From the NCBI GenBank assembly GCA_938041695.1, contig CALISI010000004.1, forward strand, positions 1-56,424: a stretch of DNA of 56,424 nt. The letters are read 5' to 3'. The DNA comes from an uncultured Actinomyces sp. Its GTDB lineage: Bacteria > Actinomycetota > Actinomycetes > Actinomycetales > Actinomycetaceae. The notes beneath the pieces were generated by a model. It worked only from the letters and a program-made list of their open reading frames with translations, searched no databases and had not been told where the DNA came from. Position 1 is the stretch's first letter. Each line of letters opens with the position of its first letter. Positions 26,146 to 35,746 of this stretch are shown piece by piece. The translations under genes were made by a program, and so were the position numbers.

Positions 26146-27423
26146 TCACTTGAAGCGAGGGAAGGCGGAGCGGCCGGCGTACACGGCGGCCTCGCCCAGC
26201 TGCTCCTCGATGCGCAGCAGCTGGTTGTACTTGGCCACGCGCTCGGAACGAGCGGGAGCACCGGTCTTGATCTGGCCGGAGTTGGTGGCAACAGCCAGGT
26301 CGGCGATCGTGGTGTCCTCGGTTTCGCCGGAGCGGTGCGAGGTCATCGAACGGTAGCCGTTGCGGTGCGCTTCCTCGACGGCGTCGAGGGTCTCGGTCAG
26401 CGAACCAATCTGGTTCACCTTCACGAGCAGCGCGTTCGCAGCACCCAGCTCGATGCCCTTCTTCAGGCGGGCGGGGTTGGTAACGAACAGGTCGTCGCCG
26501 ACCAGCTGGACGCGGCCACCGATCTCAGCGGTCAGGGCCTTCCAAGCATCCCACTCGTCCTCATCCAGCGGATCCTCGATGGAAACCAGCGGGTAGTTCG
26601 AGATGAGCTTCTCGTAGTACTCCACCATGTACTCGGTCGAGCGGCCTTCGCCCTCGAACTGGTACAGGCCGTCCTTGAAGAACTCGGAGGAGGCGACGTC
26701 CAGGGCCAGGGCGACGTCCTCGCCCGGCTTGAAGCCGGCCTTCTCGATCGCGGAGACGATCAGGTCGAGGGCCTCAGCGTTGGAGTCCAGGTTGGGGGCG
26801 AAGCCGCCCTCGTCGCCCAGACCGGTGGACAGGCCGCGATCCTTCACGACGCCCTTGAGCGTGTGGTAGACCTCGGCGCCCCAGCGCAGGGCCTCACGGA
26901 AGGAGGAAGCGCCGAGGGGAGCGATCATGAACTCCTGGATGTCAACGTTGGAGTCCGCGTGGGAGCCACCGTTGAGGATGTTCATCATGGGGACGGGCAG
27001 AACGTGAGCGTTGGGGCCGCCCAGGTACTTGTACAGGGGCAGGTCCGCGTACTTCGCGGCGGCCTTGGCGACGGCGAGGGAGACGCCGAGGATGGCGTTC
27101 GCGCCGAGCTTGCCCTTGTTGGGGGTGCCGTCCAGGTCGATCATGGCCTGGTCGATGTAGCGCTGATCGTCAGCTTCCTCGCCGATGAGCTCAGGAGCGA
27201 TCTGCTCGACGACAGCGTCGACGGCGTCCTGGACGCCCTTGCCGAGGTAGCGGCCCTTGTCGCCATCGCGACGCTCGACGGCCTCGAACGCGCCGGTGGA
27301 CGCGCCGGAGGGAACGGACGCGCGCGCAGCGGTGCCGTCCTCGAGGACGACCTCGACCTCAACAGTCGGGTTACCGCGCGAGTCGAGGATCTCGCGTGCA
27401 CCAATGCCTTCAATAACTGCCAC
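26146..27423 (-). CDS. eno: Enolase
   Basis: Converts 2-phosphoglycerate to phosphoenolpyruvate. Clear family blocks are IGAREILDSRGNPTVEVEVV, VPSGASTGAFEAVERRDGD, SHADSNVDIQEFMIAPLGA, GLGDEGGFAPNL, VSIEDPLDEDEWDAW, QLVGDDLFVTNP and SHRSGETEDTTIADLAVA. I set the start at GTG 27423 (GTG GCA GTT ATT GAA) because GGAGAATGAC precedes it; the upstream ATG at 27486 lacks a site and adds non-homologous residues. This gives 425 residues, the usual length. Confidence 0.97.
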   Translation of the reverse strand: MAVIEGIGAREILDSRGNPTVEVEVVLEDGTAARASVPSGASTGAFEAVERRDGDKGRYLGKGVQDAVDAVVEQIAPELIGEEADDQRYIDQAMIDLDGTPNKGKLGANAILGVSLAVAKAAAKYADLPLYKYLGGPNAHVLPVPMMNILNGGSHADSNVDIQEFMIAPLGASSFREALRWGAEVYHTLKGVVKDRGLSTGLGDEGGFAPNLDSNAEALDLIVSAIEKAGFKPGEDVALALDVASSEFFKDGLYQFEGEGRSTEYMVEYYEKLISNYPLVSIEDPLDEDEWDAWKALTAEIGGRVQLVGDDLFVTNPARLKKGIELGAANALLVKVNQIGSLTETLDAVEEAHRNGYRSMTSHRSGETEDTTIADLAVATNSGQIKTGAPARSERVAKYNQLLRIEEQLGEAAVYAGRSAFPRFK

Positions 27424-27607
27424 GTCATTCTCCAATCGATGTTGTTGCGTGGAAGCGGTCAGTACAACGGTAATACGGACCGCCATATGTGGTCACCCCC
27501 GGCGAGGGGGACGTTGTGTTGTGCGGGGCTTTGCGCCCCACTTCTGCGCACCGACAAGCGACATTAGTCCCTGTCGAGAGCACTGTGAGCGAATACTCAC
27601 ACGTCCG

Positions 27608-28207
27608 TCAGTTGGCGCTGCCGCCGCCCATGAGCGACGCCAGGTTGTTGTCCTTCTGACCGGAAACTGCATCGCCGAACATCGGCGTCGTCGCACCCTG
27701 CGCTCCACCCAGCGAGGGCTGGATGAAACGCGGGTTCACGCGCACGTCGGAGCTGTCGCGGGCCTGCGCGAGGACCTGGTCAAGCTGCTGCACGGCCGCT
27801 GGATTGGACTGCGCGACCTGGTTGAGGTTCTGGGTGAGCAGGAGCGACTTCACGGTTGCGCGGGTGGCGGGACCCAGCGTGCCGAGAGACTGATCCCCCA
27901 ACTGCTCGGAGGCGCGCGCGGCAATCTGGTCGATCTGCTCGTCGGAGACTTCTGCGCCCACAGACGCACCGGCGGCTTCAAGAAGCGGCAGGTTCACGAG
28001 CTGCGTGCGAATTTGCGCATCGGTGATCTGCTGGCCACCCATGAGCACAGACATCTGCTGGGCGGCCTGCGCAACCTCCTCGTTGGAGTACGAGCCGGAC
28101 GAGCTGACGACGGCGGCACCGGGATGGGAGGAGCATGCCCCCATTCCCAGTCCTGCGGCCACAATCAGGGCGGCGGTGGCGAGCTGGCGTGTGTAGCGCA
28201 CGAGCAT
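27608..28207 (-). CDS. SurA_N/peptidyl-prolyl isomerase-like lipoprotein
   Basis: A predicted lipoprotein of 199 residues. The signal MLVRYTRQLATAALIVAAGL ends in the lipobox GMGAC, with lipidated Cys at about residue 25. The body (SNEEVAQAAQQMSVLMGGQQ, AEVSDEQIDQIAARASEQLG, VKSLLLTQNLNQVAQSNPAA) resembles the helical N domain of SurA-like chaperones, but no parvulin domain follows. ATG 28207 has GAGGAAGGA directly before it. It sits between mfd and eno on the same strand, as in other actinomycetes. Confidence 0.78.
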   Translation of the reverse strand: MLVRYTRQLATAALIVAAGLGMGACSSHPGAAVVSSSGSYSNEEVAQAAQQMSVLMGGQQITDAQIRTQLVNLPLLEAAGASVGAEVSDEQIDQIAARASEQLGDQSLGTLGPATRATVKSLLLTQNLNQVAQSNPAAVQQLDQVLAQARDSSDVRVNPRFIQPSLGGAQGATTPMFGDAVSGQKDNNLASLMGGGSAN

Positions 28208-28261
28208 TCCTTCCTCAGATGTGTTGCGACGCAATAGGACCAGTGTATTCCACCACAGGCA

Positions 28262-31200
28262 CTACTCGCCAAAAGGCACAAGAATCTTGGTCACCAGAGT
28301 CTCCACCCACTCTAGGAGCGGACCGTCGGTGAGCGGGGACCCGCCGACACGCGACGTGAGCGGCAGCGGCACGAGGACCTGGCGCACCGCGGCCTTGATA
28401 ACGGTTCCGGGGTACAGGCGCTTGAGGCGCATGATCTGGGAATCACGCAGCTCGACCGGGGAGACACGCAGGTACTTGCCCTGCGTGACGACCTCGGTGA
28501 TGCCTGCCCGGCGCACGATCTCGCGTAGCCTGGCGACCGAGAAGAGCAGGTCGACCTGGGGCGGGATGGGACCGTAGCGGTCGACGAGTTCCTCACGCAC
28601 GTCCGCTTCCTGTTCGGGTGTGGCAATAGCCGCGATCTTCGCGTACACCTCGAGGCGCAGGCGTTCGCCGCCCACGTAGCCATCGGGGATGTGCGCGTCG
28701 ACCTGGAGGTCCATGCGCACGTCCGTCTTCTCGGCGGGGGCGTCGCCTCGGTAGGCGGCAACCGCGTCGGAGACCATGCGCACGTAGAGGTCGAATCCGA
28801 CGCCCTCGACGTGGCCCGACTGGGCCCCTCCCAGGAGGTTTCCGGCGCCTCGGATCTCAAGGTCGCGCTGGGCGACGGCCAGGCCTGCACCCAGCTCGGT
28901 GTTCGCGGCGATCGTCTTCAGGCGCTCGTGCGCGGTTTCGGTGAGCGCCTTGTCGCCGGGGTAGAAGAAGTACGCGTAGGCACGTTCGCGGCCTCGTCCG
29001 ACGCGCCCGCGCAGCTGGTGGAGCTGAGACAGGCCAAAGGTGTCGGCGCGGTCCACGATGAGCGTATTCGCGTTGGAGATGTCCAGGCCGGTTTCGACGA
29101 TGGTCGTGCACACGAGGACATCGAACTCGTGATTCCAGAAGTCCTGGATGACGGCCTCAAGCTGGTGCTCGTTCATCTTGCCGTGGGCGGTACGCACCCG
29201 GGCCTCGGGGACCAGCTCGGCGATGTGGGCTGCGACCGAGGCAATCGAGTCAACCCGGTTGTGCACGTAGAAGACCTGACCGTCGCGCAGGAGCTCGCGG
29301 CGGATCGCGGCGCTGACCTGGGCATCCGTGTAGGCGCCGACGAAGGTGAGGACGGGCTGTCGTTCCTCGGGCGGGGTCTGGAGAATCGACATCTCGCGGA
29401 TGCCGGAGATCGCCATTTCGAGGGTACGCGGGATGGGGGTGGCGGACATGGACAGGACGTCCACGTCGGTGCGCAGGGCCTTGAGGGTCTCCTTGTGTTC
29501 GACGCCGAAGCGCTGCTCCTCGTCGATGATGACCAGGCCGAGCTTCTTGAAGGAGACGGTGCCGGTCAGCAGCGAATGGGTGCCAATGACCAGGTCCACT
29601 TCGCCCGAGGCCAGCCCCGCCTTGACCTCCTCGGTTTCCTTCGGGGTCGAGAAACGCGAGAGCGTACCGATGCGCACGGGGAACCCGGCGTAGCGCTCGG
29701 CGAAGGTCTCCGCGTGCTGGGTGACCAACAGGGTCGTGGGCACGAGGACAGCGGCCTGGTAGCCGTCCTGGATGGCCTTGAAGGCGGCGCGCACGGCGAT
29801 CTCGGTCTTGCCGTAGCCGACGTCTCCGGTGAGCAGGCGGTCCATGGGGACAGGCTTTTCCATGTCGGCCTTGACCTCGTCGATGGTGACGAGCTGGTCG
29901 GGGGTCTCAACGTAGGGGAAAGCGTCCTCAAGTTCGCGCTGCCAGGGGGTGTCGGGGCCGAAGGCGTGGCCCTTGGTCTGCTGACGCACCGCGTACAGGC
30001 GGATGAGTTCCTTGGCGACCTCGTTGACGGCCTTCTTCGCGCGAGCCTTGGTCTTGGCCCAGTCGGCGCCGCCCATCTTGGTCAGGGACGGCTCGTCGGA
30101 TCCGGTGTACTTCGAGATCTGGTCGAGCGCGTCGGTGGGCACGAAGAGCCGGTCGGCGGGCTGGCCGCGCTTGGAGGGCGCGTATTCGATGACGAGATAG
30201 TCGCGCGTCGATGCCGCGTCTCCGCGCCCGATTGTGCGGGAGACCAGCTCGATGAAGCGTCCGATACCGTGCTGGTCGTGGACGATGTAGTCCCCTGGAT
30301 GCAGGGTGAGCGGGTCCACGCCCTTGCGTCTGCGCGAGGGCATGCGTCGCATGTCGCGCGTGGATGCTCCCGCGCGCCCGGTGAGATCGCCTTCGGTGAG
30401 GATCGCGATCTTGAGGTGGGGTGCGACGAATCCGACGCCCGCCTGCGCGGTCGTAATCGTCACGAGGCCGGGGTCGGGGCGCGCTTCCACGTTGTCCGCG
30501 AGCGCGGCCGGGCACGAGGCGTCGGTGAGGATGGAGCGGATGCGCCTGCCCGGGCCGGGGCCTTCGGTGGTGACGACGATGCGCCAGCCGCCTCGGGCCA
30601 GGTCGGTGAGGTCTGCGGCGGCGCGGGCGAAGTCTCCGCGGTAGGGGTGCACGTCGCGGGCGCCCACGCGCATGAGGGTGGGCGAGACGACGACGGGCGC
30701 GGGGCCGTCCGCTGACGGGGAGTCGGCCTCGGCCTCGTCGATCGCGGAGGCGAGGTCGGCGGGAGGCAGATCGGTGAGCTCCCACCAGGGGCGCGTGCCG
30801 CTCCCCCACAGCTCGCTCAGGTCGAGGAACGAGGCTTTGGATGCCTCGAGCGGGGTATCGCCTCCCCCTGCGGCGGCGCTCCACGCGGCGGCGAGGAACT
30901 CCTCGGTCGTGGCGACGAGGTCGGCGGCGCGCGCACGGATGCGCTCGGGGTCGGAGGCGAAGATCGGCGACCCGGCGGGCAGCAGGTCGAGGAGGGACTG
31001 CATGCCGCTGACCAGAATCGGGGCGAGGGATTCGATGCCGGGGGCTGCGATCCCTTCGGCGGCGAGGGTCAGCATCTCAGCGGCGCCGGGCAGGCGGTCG
31101 GCGGCCTCGCGAGCGCGGGCGCGCACAGCCTGGGTGAGGAGGAGCTCACGGCAGGGCACAGCCCACAGACCGTTGGTGGCCTCGCCGAGGGTTCGCTGGT

Positions 31201-31846
31201 CAGAGACGGAGAAGGCGCGGATGTCGTCAACTTCGTCGCCCCACAGTTCGACGCGCAGCGGGTGGGGCTCCTGGGGCGGGAAGACGTCGAGAATGCCGCC
31301 GCGCACGCTCATCTGACCGCGTCCTTCGACCATGTCGACGCGCTCGTAGCCGAGCTCGGCCAGTCGGTTCGTCACGTCGGTGAGGTCGAGGATGTCGCCG
31401 GTGCGCACGCGCACGGGTTCGAGGTCCGCCAGGCCTGAGATGATCGGCTGGAGGAAGGCGCGGATCGGCACGACGAGGACGGACAGCGGGCCCGCGCTCT
31501 CGTCCCCTTCGATGGGGTGGACGAGGCGGCGCAAGACCGCGATGCGACGCGCCATCGTGTCGACCTGGGGCGACAGACGCTCGTGCGGCAGGGTCTCCCA
31601 CGCGGGCAGCATGGCCACGCCCGGGATCCACGAGGCCAGGGCGTTGGTCAGCGACTCGGCGTCGCGCCCGGTGGCCGTGAGGACGACGAGCGGCGTGGCC
31701 GCGCGCGAAGCGACGGCCGCGAGGAGGGGTGGCCTGATGCCAACGGGAGCGACGATCGTGCCCGAACGGCCCGTCTCGATGGAGTCGGTGGCCGTCTCGA
31801 TCGCGGGATCAGTGGAGATATCCGGGAGGAGTCCGGTGAGTAGCAC
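28262..31846 (-). CDS. mfd: Transcription-repair coupling factor Mfd
   Basis: Removes RNA polymerase stalled at DNA lesions and recruits UvrA. The 1194 residues match full-length Mfd. A UvrB-homology region (VDMVEGRGQMSVRGGILDVF) is followed by the RNA-polymerase-interacting domain (HPGDYIVHDQHGIGRFIELV), the translocase with Walker A LLTGDVGYGKTEIA (about 665-678), LVIIDEEQRFGVEHKE and QLHQLRGRVGRGRERAYAYF, and the C-terminal UvrA-binding TRCF domain. pth lies 53 bases upstream on the same strand. Confidence 0.97.
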   Translation of the reverse strand: MLLTGLLPDISTDPAIETATDSIETGRSGTIVAPVGIRPPLLAAVASRAATPLVVLTATGRDAESLTNALASWIPGVAMLPAWETLPHERLSPQVDTMARRIAVLRRLVHPIEGDESAGPLSVLVVPIRAFLQPIISGLADLEPVRVRTGDILDLTDVTNRLAELGYERVDMVEGRGQMSVRGGILDVFPPQEPHPLRVELWGDEVDDIRAFSVSDQRTLGEATNGLWAVPCRELLLTQAVRARAREAADRLPGAAEMLTLAAEGIAAPGIESLAPILVSGMQSLLDLLPAGSPIFASDPERIRARAADLVATTEEFLAAAWSAAAGGGDTPLEASKASFLDLSELWGSGTRPWWELTDLPPADLASAIDEAEADSPSADGPAPVVVSPTLMRVGARDVHPYRGDFARAAADLTDLARGGWRIVVTTEGPGPGRRIRSILTDASCPAALADNVEARPDPGLVTITTAQAGVGFVAPHLKIAILTEGDLTGRAGASTRDMRRMPSRRRKGVDPLTLHPGDYIVHDQHGIGRFIELVSRTIGRGDAASTRDYLVIEYAPSKRGQPADRLFVPTDALDQISKYTGSDEPSLTKMGGADWAKTKARAKKAVNEVAKELIRLYAVRQQTKGHAFGPDTPWQRELEDAFPYVETPDQLVTIDEVKADMEKPVPMDRLLTGDVGYGKTEIAVRAAFKAIQDGYQAAVLVPTTLLVTQHAETFAERYAGFPVRIGTLSRFSTPKETEEVKAGLASGEVDLVIGTHSLLTGTVSFKKLGLVIIDEEQRFGVEHKETLKALRTDVDVLSMSATPIPRTLEMAISGIREMSILQTPPEERQPVLTFVGAYTDAQVSAAIRRELLRDGQVFYVHNRVDSIASVAAHIAELVPEARVRTAHGKMNEHQLEAVIQDFWNHEFDVLVCTTIVETGLDISNANTLIVDRADTFGLSQLHQLRGRVGRGRERAYAYFFYPGDKALTETAHERLKTIAANTELGAGLAVAQRDLEIRGAGNLLGGAQSGHVEGVGFDLYVRMVSDAVAAYRGDAPAEKTDVRMDLQVDAHIPDGYVGGERLRLEVYAKIAAIATPEQEADVREELVDRYGPIPPQVDLLFSVARLREIVRRAGITEVVTQGKYLRVSPVELRDSQIMRLKRLYPGTVIKAAVRQVLVPLPLTSRVGGSPLTDGPLLEWVETLVTKILVPFGE

Positions 31847-31899
31847 GCGCTGCCTTTCGCGGTGAGAGTACGCGGCGACGCCCGAGGGCGCCGCCTCGA

Positions 31900-32502
31900 T
31901 CAGGCCCCGGTGTGCAGGGCCATCTGGGTGGGGGCGAATCCCTTGGTGACGATGTCCTCGACGACGTCAGCGGCCTGCTCGAAGGTGACGTCCCAGTCGG
32001 GGCGCTCCTTAGTGGGCAGGGCCCCCAGAACGTAGTCAGCGGGGTCCATGCGCCCCGGCGGGCGCCCCACGCCGATGCGCAGGCGGGCGTAGTCGCGCGT
32101 GCCCAGATGTTGGCTGAGGGACTTCAGGCCGTTATGGCCGCCTTCTCCCCCACCGACCTTGAGACGCAGCATGTGCGCGGGCAGATCCATGTCGTCGTGG
32201 ATGACGAGGATACGCGAGGGCGGGATCTTCAGGAAGGATGCGAGCGCGCTGATCGGCCCGCCGGACGTGTTCATGTAGCTGTCGGAGCGGGCCAGGACCA
32301 CGCGGGGACCGGGCACTCCGCCGGGGCCGATCCCCAAGCGCACGTCGGCGGTGTGCGTGCGCGAACGATGCGACGTCAGGGTCGCACCGCCGCGCGAGGC
32401 AAGCACGTCGAGGGTCAAGTACCCGACATTGTGTCGAGTGGAGGCATACTGCGCGCCGGGGTTACCTAACCCGACGACGAGCCACGGTCCGTCAGTCGTC
32501 AT
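31900..32502 (-). CDS. pth: Peptidyl-tRNA hydrolase
   Basis: Recycles peptidyl-tRNA dropped during translation. VVGLGNPGAQYASTRHNVGY carries the catalytic His. KIPPSRILVIHDDMDLPAHM, GGEGGHNGLKSLSQHLGT and RLRIGVGRPPGRMDPADYVL are the other blocks. ATG 32502 gives 200 residues with a normal N terminus; the frame is open further upstream but only across the SGNH gene. Its first 11 bases overlap the end of the SGNH hydrolase gene, so the two are probably coupled. Confidence 0.96.
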   Translation of the reverse strand: MTTDGPWLVVGLGNPGAQYASTRHNVGYLTLDVLASRGGATLTSHRSRTHTADVRLGIGPGGVPGPRVVLARSDSYMNTSGGPISALASFLKIPPSRILVIHDDMDLPAHMLRLKVGGGEGGHNGLKSLSQHLGTRDYARLRIGVGRPPGRMDPADYVLGALPTKERPDWDVTFEQAADVVEDIVTKGFAPTQMALHTGA

Positions 32503-33355
32503 ACTCCGATTGTGCCACCCGCGCCGAGAGCATGTCCCACTGGGGAGCGTCCTCGACAACGGGGGCTGCCTCACGTCGAGACTCGGCCCACGCGTCGGCG
32601 AAGAGCTGCGCCCACTTGGCGTAGGCCGCCGAATTGGGGTGGAAGAAGTCCGCCGCGTGGTAGGTGAAGGTGTAGGTCGGCAGCGAGTATTCCTGGGTAA
32701 GAGAACGCAGATCAACCAGGTGGGCGGCGCTGTCGGCAACCGAGGCACCGATGCGGTCGGACATGTCCTGCGCGCGGCTTTCCTGCGGCATGATGCCGAA
32801 AGACGGAATGGTGGAAACCAGGGCGTCAGCAGGCAGGGAGGCGAGAACGCGGCGCAGGCGCTCCTCGAACTGTCCGGGTGCCATGTCCTCGGTCATCACG
32901 TCGTTGCCGCCGATGGTCAGCGTGACCAGGTCGGGGCTGTAGGGGCCATCCAGGAGGCCCAGGCCTCGCATCTGCGGGATCTGGGTGAGTTCGACAGACT
33001 CGATCGTCGCGCCCGATAGGGAGAGGTTGAGCAGCAGGACCTCGCGGTCCAGCTGGGCGTTGATGGCCGAGGCGAGGCGTGCCGGGTAGGACTCGGTGAT
33101 GCGCGAGGCCCCCATTCCCTGCACGGACGAATCGCCGAGGGAGACGATGAGGTAGGGACGCTCGCCCTCAGGATTCTCATCACACTCGCGGAGGCGATCC
33201 AGAGTTGCCAGGTTGTGGTCCTCCCAGGCCTTGCGGTAGTCACCGCGCTGGGAATCCAAGCGCAGGAGGCGTCCGATCGCCAGGCCACCGCCGAAGAGGC
33301 TCGCGCCGCCGGCCGCCGCGCCCGCTACCTGCCACGCTCGTTTGCTGATCCCCAT
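32492..33355 (-). CDS. SGNH/GDSL-family hydrolase
   Basis: A serine esterase/lipase-fold protein of 287 residues with an N-terminal hydrophobic segment (AWQVAGAAAGGASLFGGGLA), probably a membrane anchor. Block I is VSLGDSSVQGMGASRI, block III is LVTLTIGGNDVMTEDM and the catalytic Asp/His pair is DFFHPNSAAY. ATG 33355 was chosen because the longer frame upstream only adds basic, unconserved residues. Substrate unknown. Confidence 0.85.
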   Translation of the reverse strand: MGISKRAWQVAGAAAGGASLFGGGLAIGRLLRLDSQRGDYRKAWEDHNLATLDRLRECDENPEGERPYLIVSLGDSSVQGMGASRITESYPARLASAINAQLDREVLLLNLSLSGATIESVELTQIPQMRGLGLLDGPYSPDLVTLTIGGNDVMTEDMAPGQFEERLRRVLASLPADALVSTIPSFGIMPQESRAQDMSDRIGASVADSAAHLVDLRSLTQEYSLPTYTFTYHAADFFHPNSAAYAKWAQLFADAWAESRREAAPVVEDAPQWDMLSARVAQSEYDD

Positions 33356-33402
33356 CGAAGTGTCCTTCCCTCGTTTGTCCTGCCTCTCAGTGTAACGAGG
33401 CC

Positions 33403-33437
33403 GGGGCCGGTGCTTCAAATGCTGAAGCACCGGCCCC
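33403..33437. terminator. Perfect 15-bp stem terminator
   Basis: GGGGCCGGTGCTTCA pairs with TGAAGCACCGGCCCC around 5 bases. It follows the galK stop (minus strand) and precedes the SGNH gene. A GACGAGGCCGGGG-type motif abuts it. Confidence 0.85.
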
Positions 33438-33456
33438 TCGGTTTGTCACAGATCGC

Positions 33457-34704
33457 TCAGCCGAGGCGTCCAGCTGGCGCTCCCGGGAGGGATCGGATGA
33501 AGTGCAGAGGCTCCCATCCCCGCTGGGTATAGGCGGCTCCGACAGCTCGCGCCACCCCCTCCACAGCGTGCGCGTCGACGAGCGCGATCACGCTGCCACC
33601 GAAGCCACCACCCGTCATGCGAGCACCATGAGCGCCCGCCGCGCGAGCCGCCTCCACGGCCACATCCAGTTCCTCACAGGACACTTCGTAGTCGTCACGC
33701 AGCGAGTCATGCGAATCATTGAGGAGCGCGCCCGCGACCGCCAGACGCGTGTCCTCCAGGGGCACCTCATCGAGAAGCTCGATAAACGCGCGCGTACGCG
33801 CAATCTCGGAGACGACGTGGCGCACACGCGCAGCCAAACGCTCGTTGCCCAGGGCCGCCGTGGCCTCGTCCAGGTCGGTCACATCCACGAGCCGGTCCAC
33901 CCCCAGGATGCGCGCAGACTCCTCACAGTCCGCGCGGCGCGAGCCGTACTGGCCGTCCGCCAGCGAATGCTTGGCCCGCGTGTCAATGACGAGGAGCTCG
34001 AGGCCGACCGCACCCAGGTCAAAGGGAACCTGGCGCGTCGACATGTCGCGACAGTCAAGGGCCAGCGCGTGGCCTTCGCGGCAGCGCAGGGAGGCCGTCT
34101 GGTCCAGGCCTCCGGTATTCGCGCCCGCCACCTGGTTTTCCGCGACGCGCGCGGCGTCCACGAGGACCTTACGCCCCTCGTCGTTGGGGTTCTCGACCGT
34201 GCCGGCGAGTCCCAGGGAGCACACCTCGTCAAGGGCAACCGCGGTCGCACACTCGAGCGCGGCGCTCGACGAGAGGCCACCACCCAGCGGCACGCACGAC
34301 CACAGGGCCGCATCAAAACCGGGCAGGGGCCCGTACCCGGCTTGCTCGAGTGCCCACGCGACACCCGCAAGGTACGCGGTCCAATGATTCGTCACCTCGC
34401 CGGGGGTCCCCTTCGGGCCGATCACATCGAGATCGAGCACGTCAATCGCCTCGCGCGTCTGCGGCGAAATCAGGCGAATCGTCCGATCCGCGCGCGGCGC
34501 CAGGGCCACGTAGGCACGGTGCGGGAGTGCAATCGGCAGGCACGGCCCGCCGTTGTAATCCACGTGCTCACCGATGATATTGACGCGCCCGGGCGCGCTC
34601 CACACGCCCCGAGGCTCATATCCAAACGCGTCACAGAACAGATTTACTGCCTGGTCTGCGCCTTCTTCGGGAGTAGCGGCGTCGGCCCACACGAGATCAC
34701 TCAC
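33457..34704 (-). CDS. galK: Galactokinase
   Basis: A GHMP-family kinase that phosphorylates galactose at C1 (Leloir pathway). The galactokinase signature is GRVNIIGEHVDYNGGPCLPI (about 38-57). The phosphate loop is CVPLGGGLSSSAALECATAV and motif 3 is HGARMTGGGFGGSVIALVDA. The 415 residues are normal. No galT or galE lies next to it. Its start is about 125 bases from the divergent RNA ligase-like gene. Confidence 0.95.
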   Translation of the reverse strand: MSDLVWADAATPEEGADQAVNLFCDAFGYEPRGVWSAPGRVNIIGEHVDYNGGPCLPIALPHRAYVALAPRADRTIRLISPQTREAIDVLDLDVIGPKGTPGEVTNHWTAYLAGVAWALEQAGYGPLPGFDAALWSCVPLGGGLSSSAALECATAVALDEVCSLGLAGTVENPNDEGRKVLVDAARVAENQVAGANTGGLDQTASLRCREGHALALDCRDMSTRQVPFDLGAVGLELLVIDTRAKHSLADGQYGSRRADCEESARILGVDRLVDVTDLDEATAALGNERLAARVRHVVSEIARTRAFIELLDEVPLEDTRLAVAGALLNDSHDSLRDDYEVSCEELDVAVEAARAAGAHGARMTGGGFGGSVIALVDAHAVEGVARAVGAAYTQRGWEPLHFIRSLPGAPAGRLG

Positions 34705-34829
34705 AAGATCCTCCTTGGTCTCACTCCCTCAAAGCTACGTGAACGCCCTCACACCATTCAAGCGCTGCGGCCTCATCGCGCACGCCCCGGTACAGTGAAG
34801 ACATAACAACCGCGACACAGGTAGGCCCC

Positions 34830-35378
34830 ATGTTCCTCCCCCAACGACTCCCCGGCCAGGAATGGCTCGGCGTCGTCGTCGCGATCCCCGAACCCTGGGT
34901 CACCCAGCTCACTGACCTGCGACTACGCCTCGGCGACCTCGCCGGCTCTCGCATCCCCGCGCACATTACGCTGATGCCCCCGACGCCCGTTGCCCGTGAC
35001 GCGCGAGCTGAGGTCATCGACCACTTGCGCTCCATCGCCTCGCGGCATTCCCCATTCCGCATCACCCTGTCCGGCACGGACTCCTTCCGCCCCGTCTCCA
35101 ACGTCGCATTCATGACGCTCGCCGAAGGCGCATCCGACTGCACCGACCTTGCCGAGGAGATCCGTTCAGGCCCCCTCGACCACGAAACACGTTTCCCCTA
35201 TCACCCGCACGTCACACTGGCGCAAGACGTCGACGACATCGCCTTGGACCTCGCCCTCGACATCGGCGCAACTGTCGAGGCCTCGTGGATCGTCCCCGGC
35301 TTCCGCCTGGACCGCATCGATCCATCCGGCATCTATTCATCGATGGCGCTCTTCGATTTCGACGCCTCAGGGCACTGA
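34830..35378 (+). CDS. 2'-5' RNA ligase / 2H phosphoesterase family protein
   Basis: A 182-residue 2H-superfamily protein. The two HxT signature motifs are present: SRIPAHITLMPPTPVA (about 44-58) and FPYHPHVTLAQDVDD (about 128-142). Members act on 2',3'-cyclic phosphates or 2'-5' bonds in RNA; the substrate cannot be assigned here. It is a single gene, divergent from galK. Confidence 0.85.
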   Translation: MFLPQRLPGQEWLGVVVAIPEPWVTQLTDLRLRLGDLAGSRIPAHITLMPPTPVARDARAEVIDHLRSIASRHSPFRITLSGTDSFRPVSNVAFMTLAEGASDCTDLAEEIRSGPLDHETRFPYHPHVTLAQDVDDIALDLALDIGATVEASWIVPGFRLDRIDPSGIYSSMALFDFDASGH

Positions 35379-35524
35379 TTTCCTGCCTGCCAAGCTTTCA
35401 CACGCTGACGTTCCGGGTGCCGTCGGGCCCACCGGCGCCCTCCACGCCGACGCGCTCTGACTACTGCGCGCAGCCGTGCAAGATCGACACTCCCTATATC
35501 CCCCTCCACAACTGGCTCCCAATG

Positions 35525-35629
35525 TCGCATGCAATTCCCCTCCGACTACTTAAATTCTTGAAATCGAAGCGTTGGAATTGCAACGTTTTCAGACTTTACT
35601 GAACCTTCAACCAATCGAATTGCATGCGA
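35525..35629. repeat. 105-bp element with 14-bp terminal inverted repeats (copy 1)
   Basis: The left end TCGCATGCAATTCC and right end CGAATTGCATGCGA are inverted with one mismatch. Inside is GAAATCGAAGCGTTGGAATT, matching GAAACCGAACCGTTGGAATC in the reverse complement of the element at 41501-41606. No reading frame fits. The structure resembles a MITE or another short non-autonomous element. No clear target-site duplication was seen. Confidence 0.7.
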
Positions 35630-35689
35630 AATTTTGGGAAACGGTGCCACAGGCCACAGACCAGGCCACGGGCCACCCGCAGACACGAA

Positions 35690-35733
35690 AGGCCGTGGCC
35701 CGGGAACCCGATGGTCCCAGGCGGCCACGGCCT
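35690..35733. terminator. Hairpin terminator after exonuclease III
   Basis: AGGCCGTGGCC pairs with GGCCACGGCCT, with an additional inner GGGAACC/GGTCCC stem, between the convergent 2H phosphoesterase and xth genes. Confidence 0.75.
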
Positions 35734-35746
35734 CGTCGATGAAACG

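Larger units (their letters stand above)
35379..35746. other. Intergenic stretch with a mobile-like element and a terminator
   Basis: No gene is seen. The stretch contains the 105-bp element at 35525-35629, which is much lower in GC than its surroundings, and the terminator at 35690-35733. The first 140 bases after the 2H gene show no clear feature. Confidence 0.6.

Noticed and set aside
28691..30715. Plus-strand open frame of 674 codons inside mfd
   Set aside because: Antisense shadow of mfd with repetitive Gly/Val/Glu/His composition and no domain.
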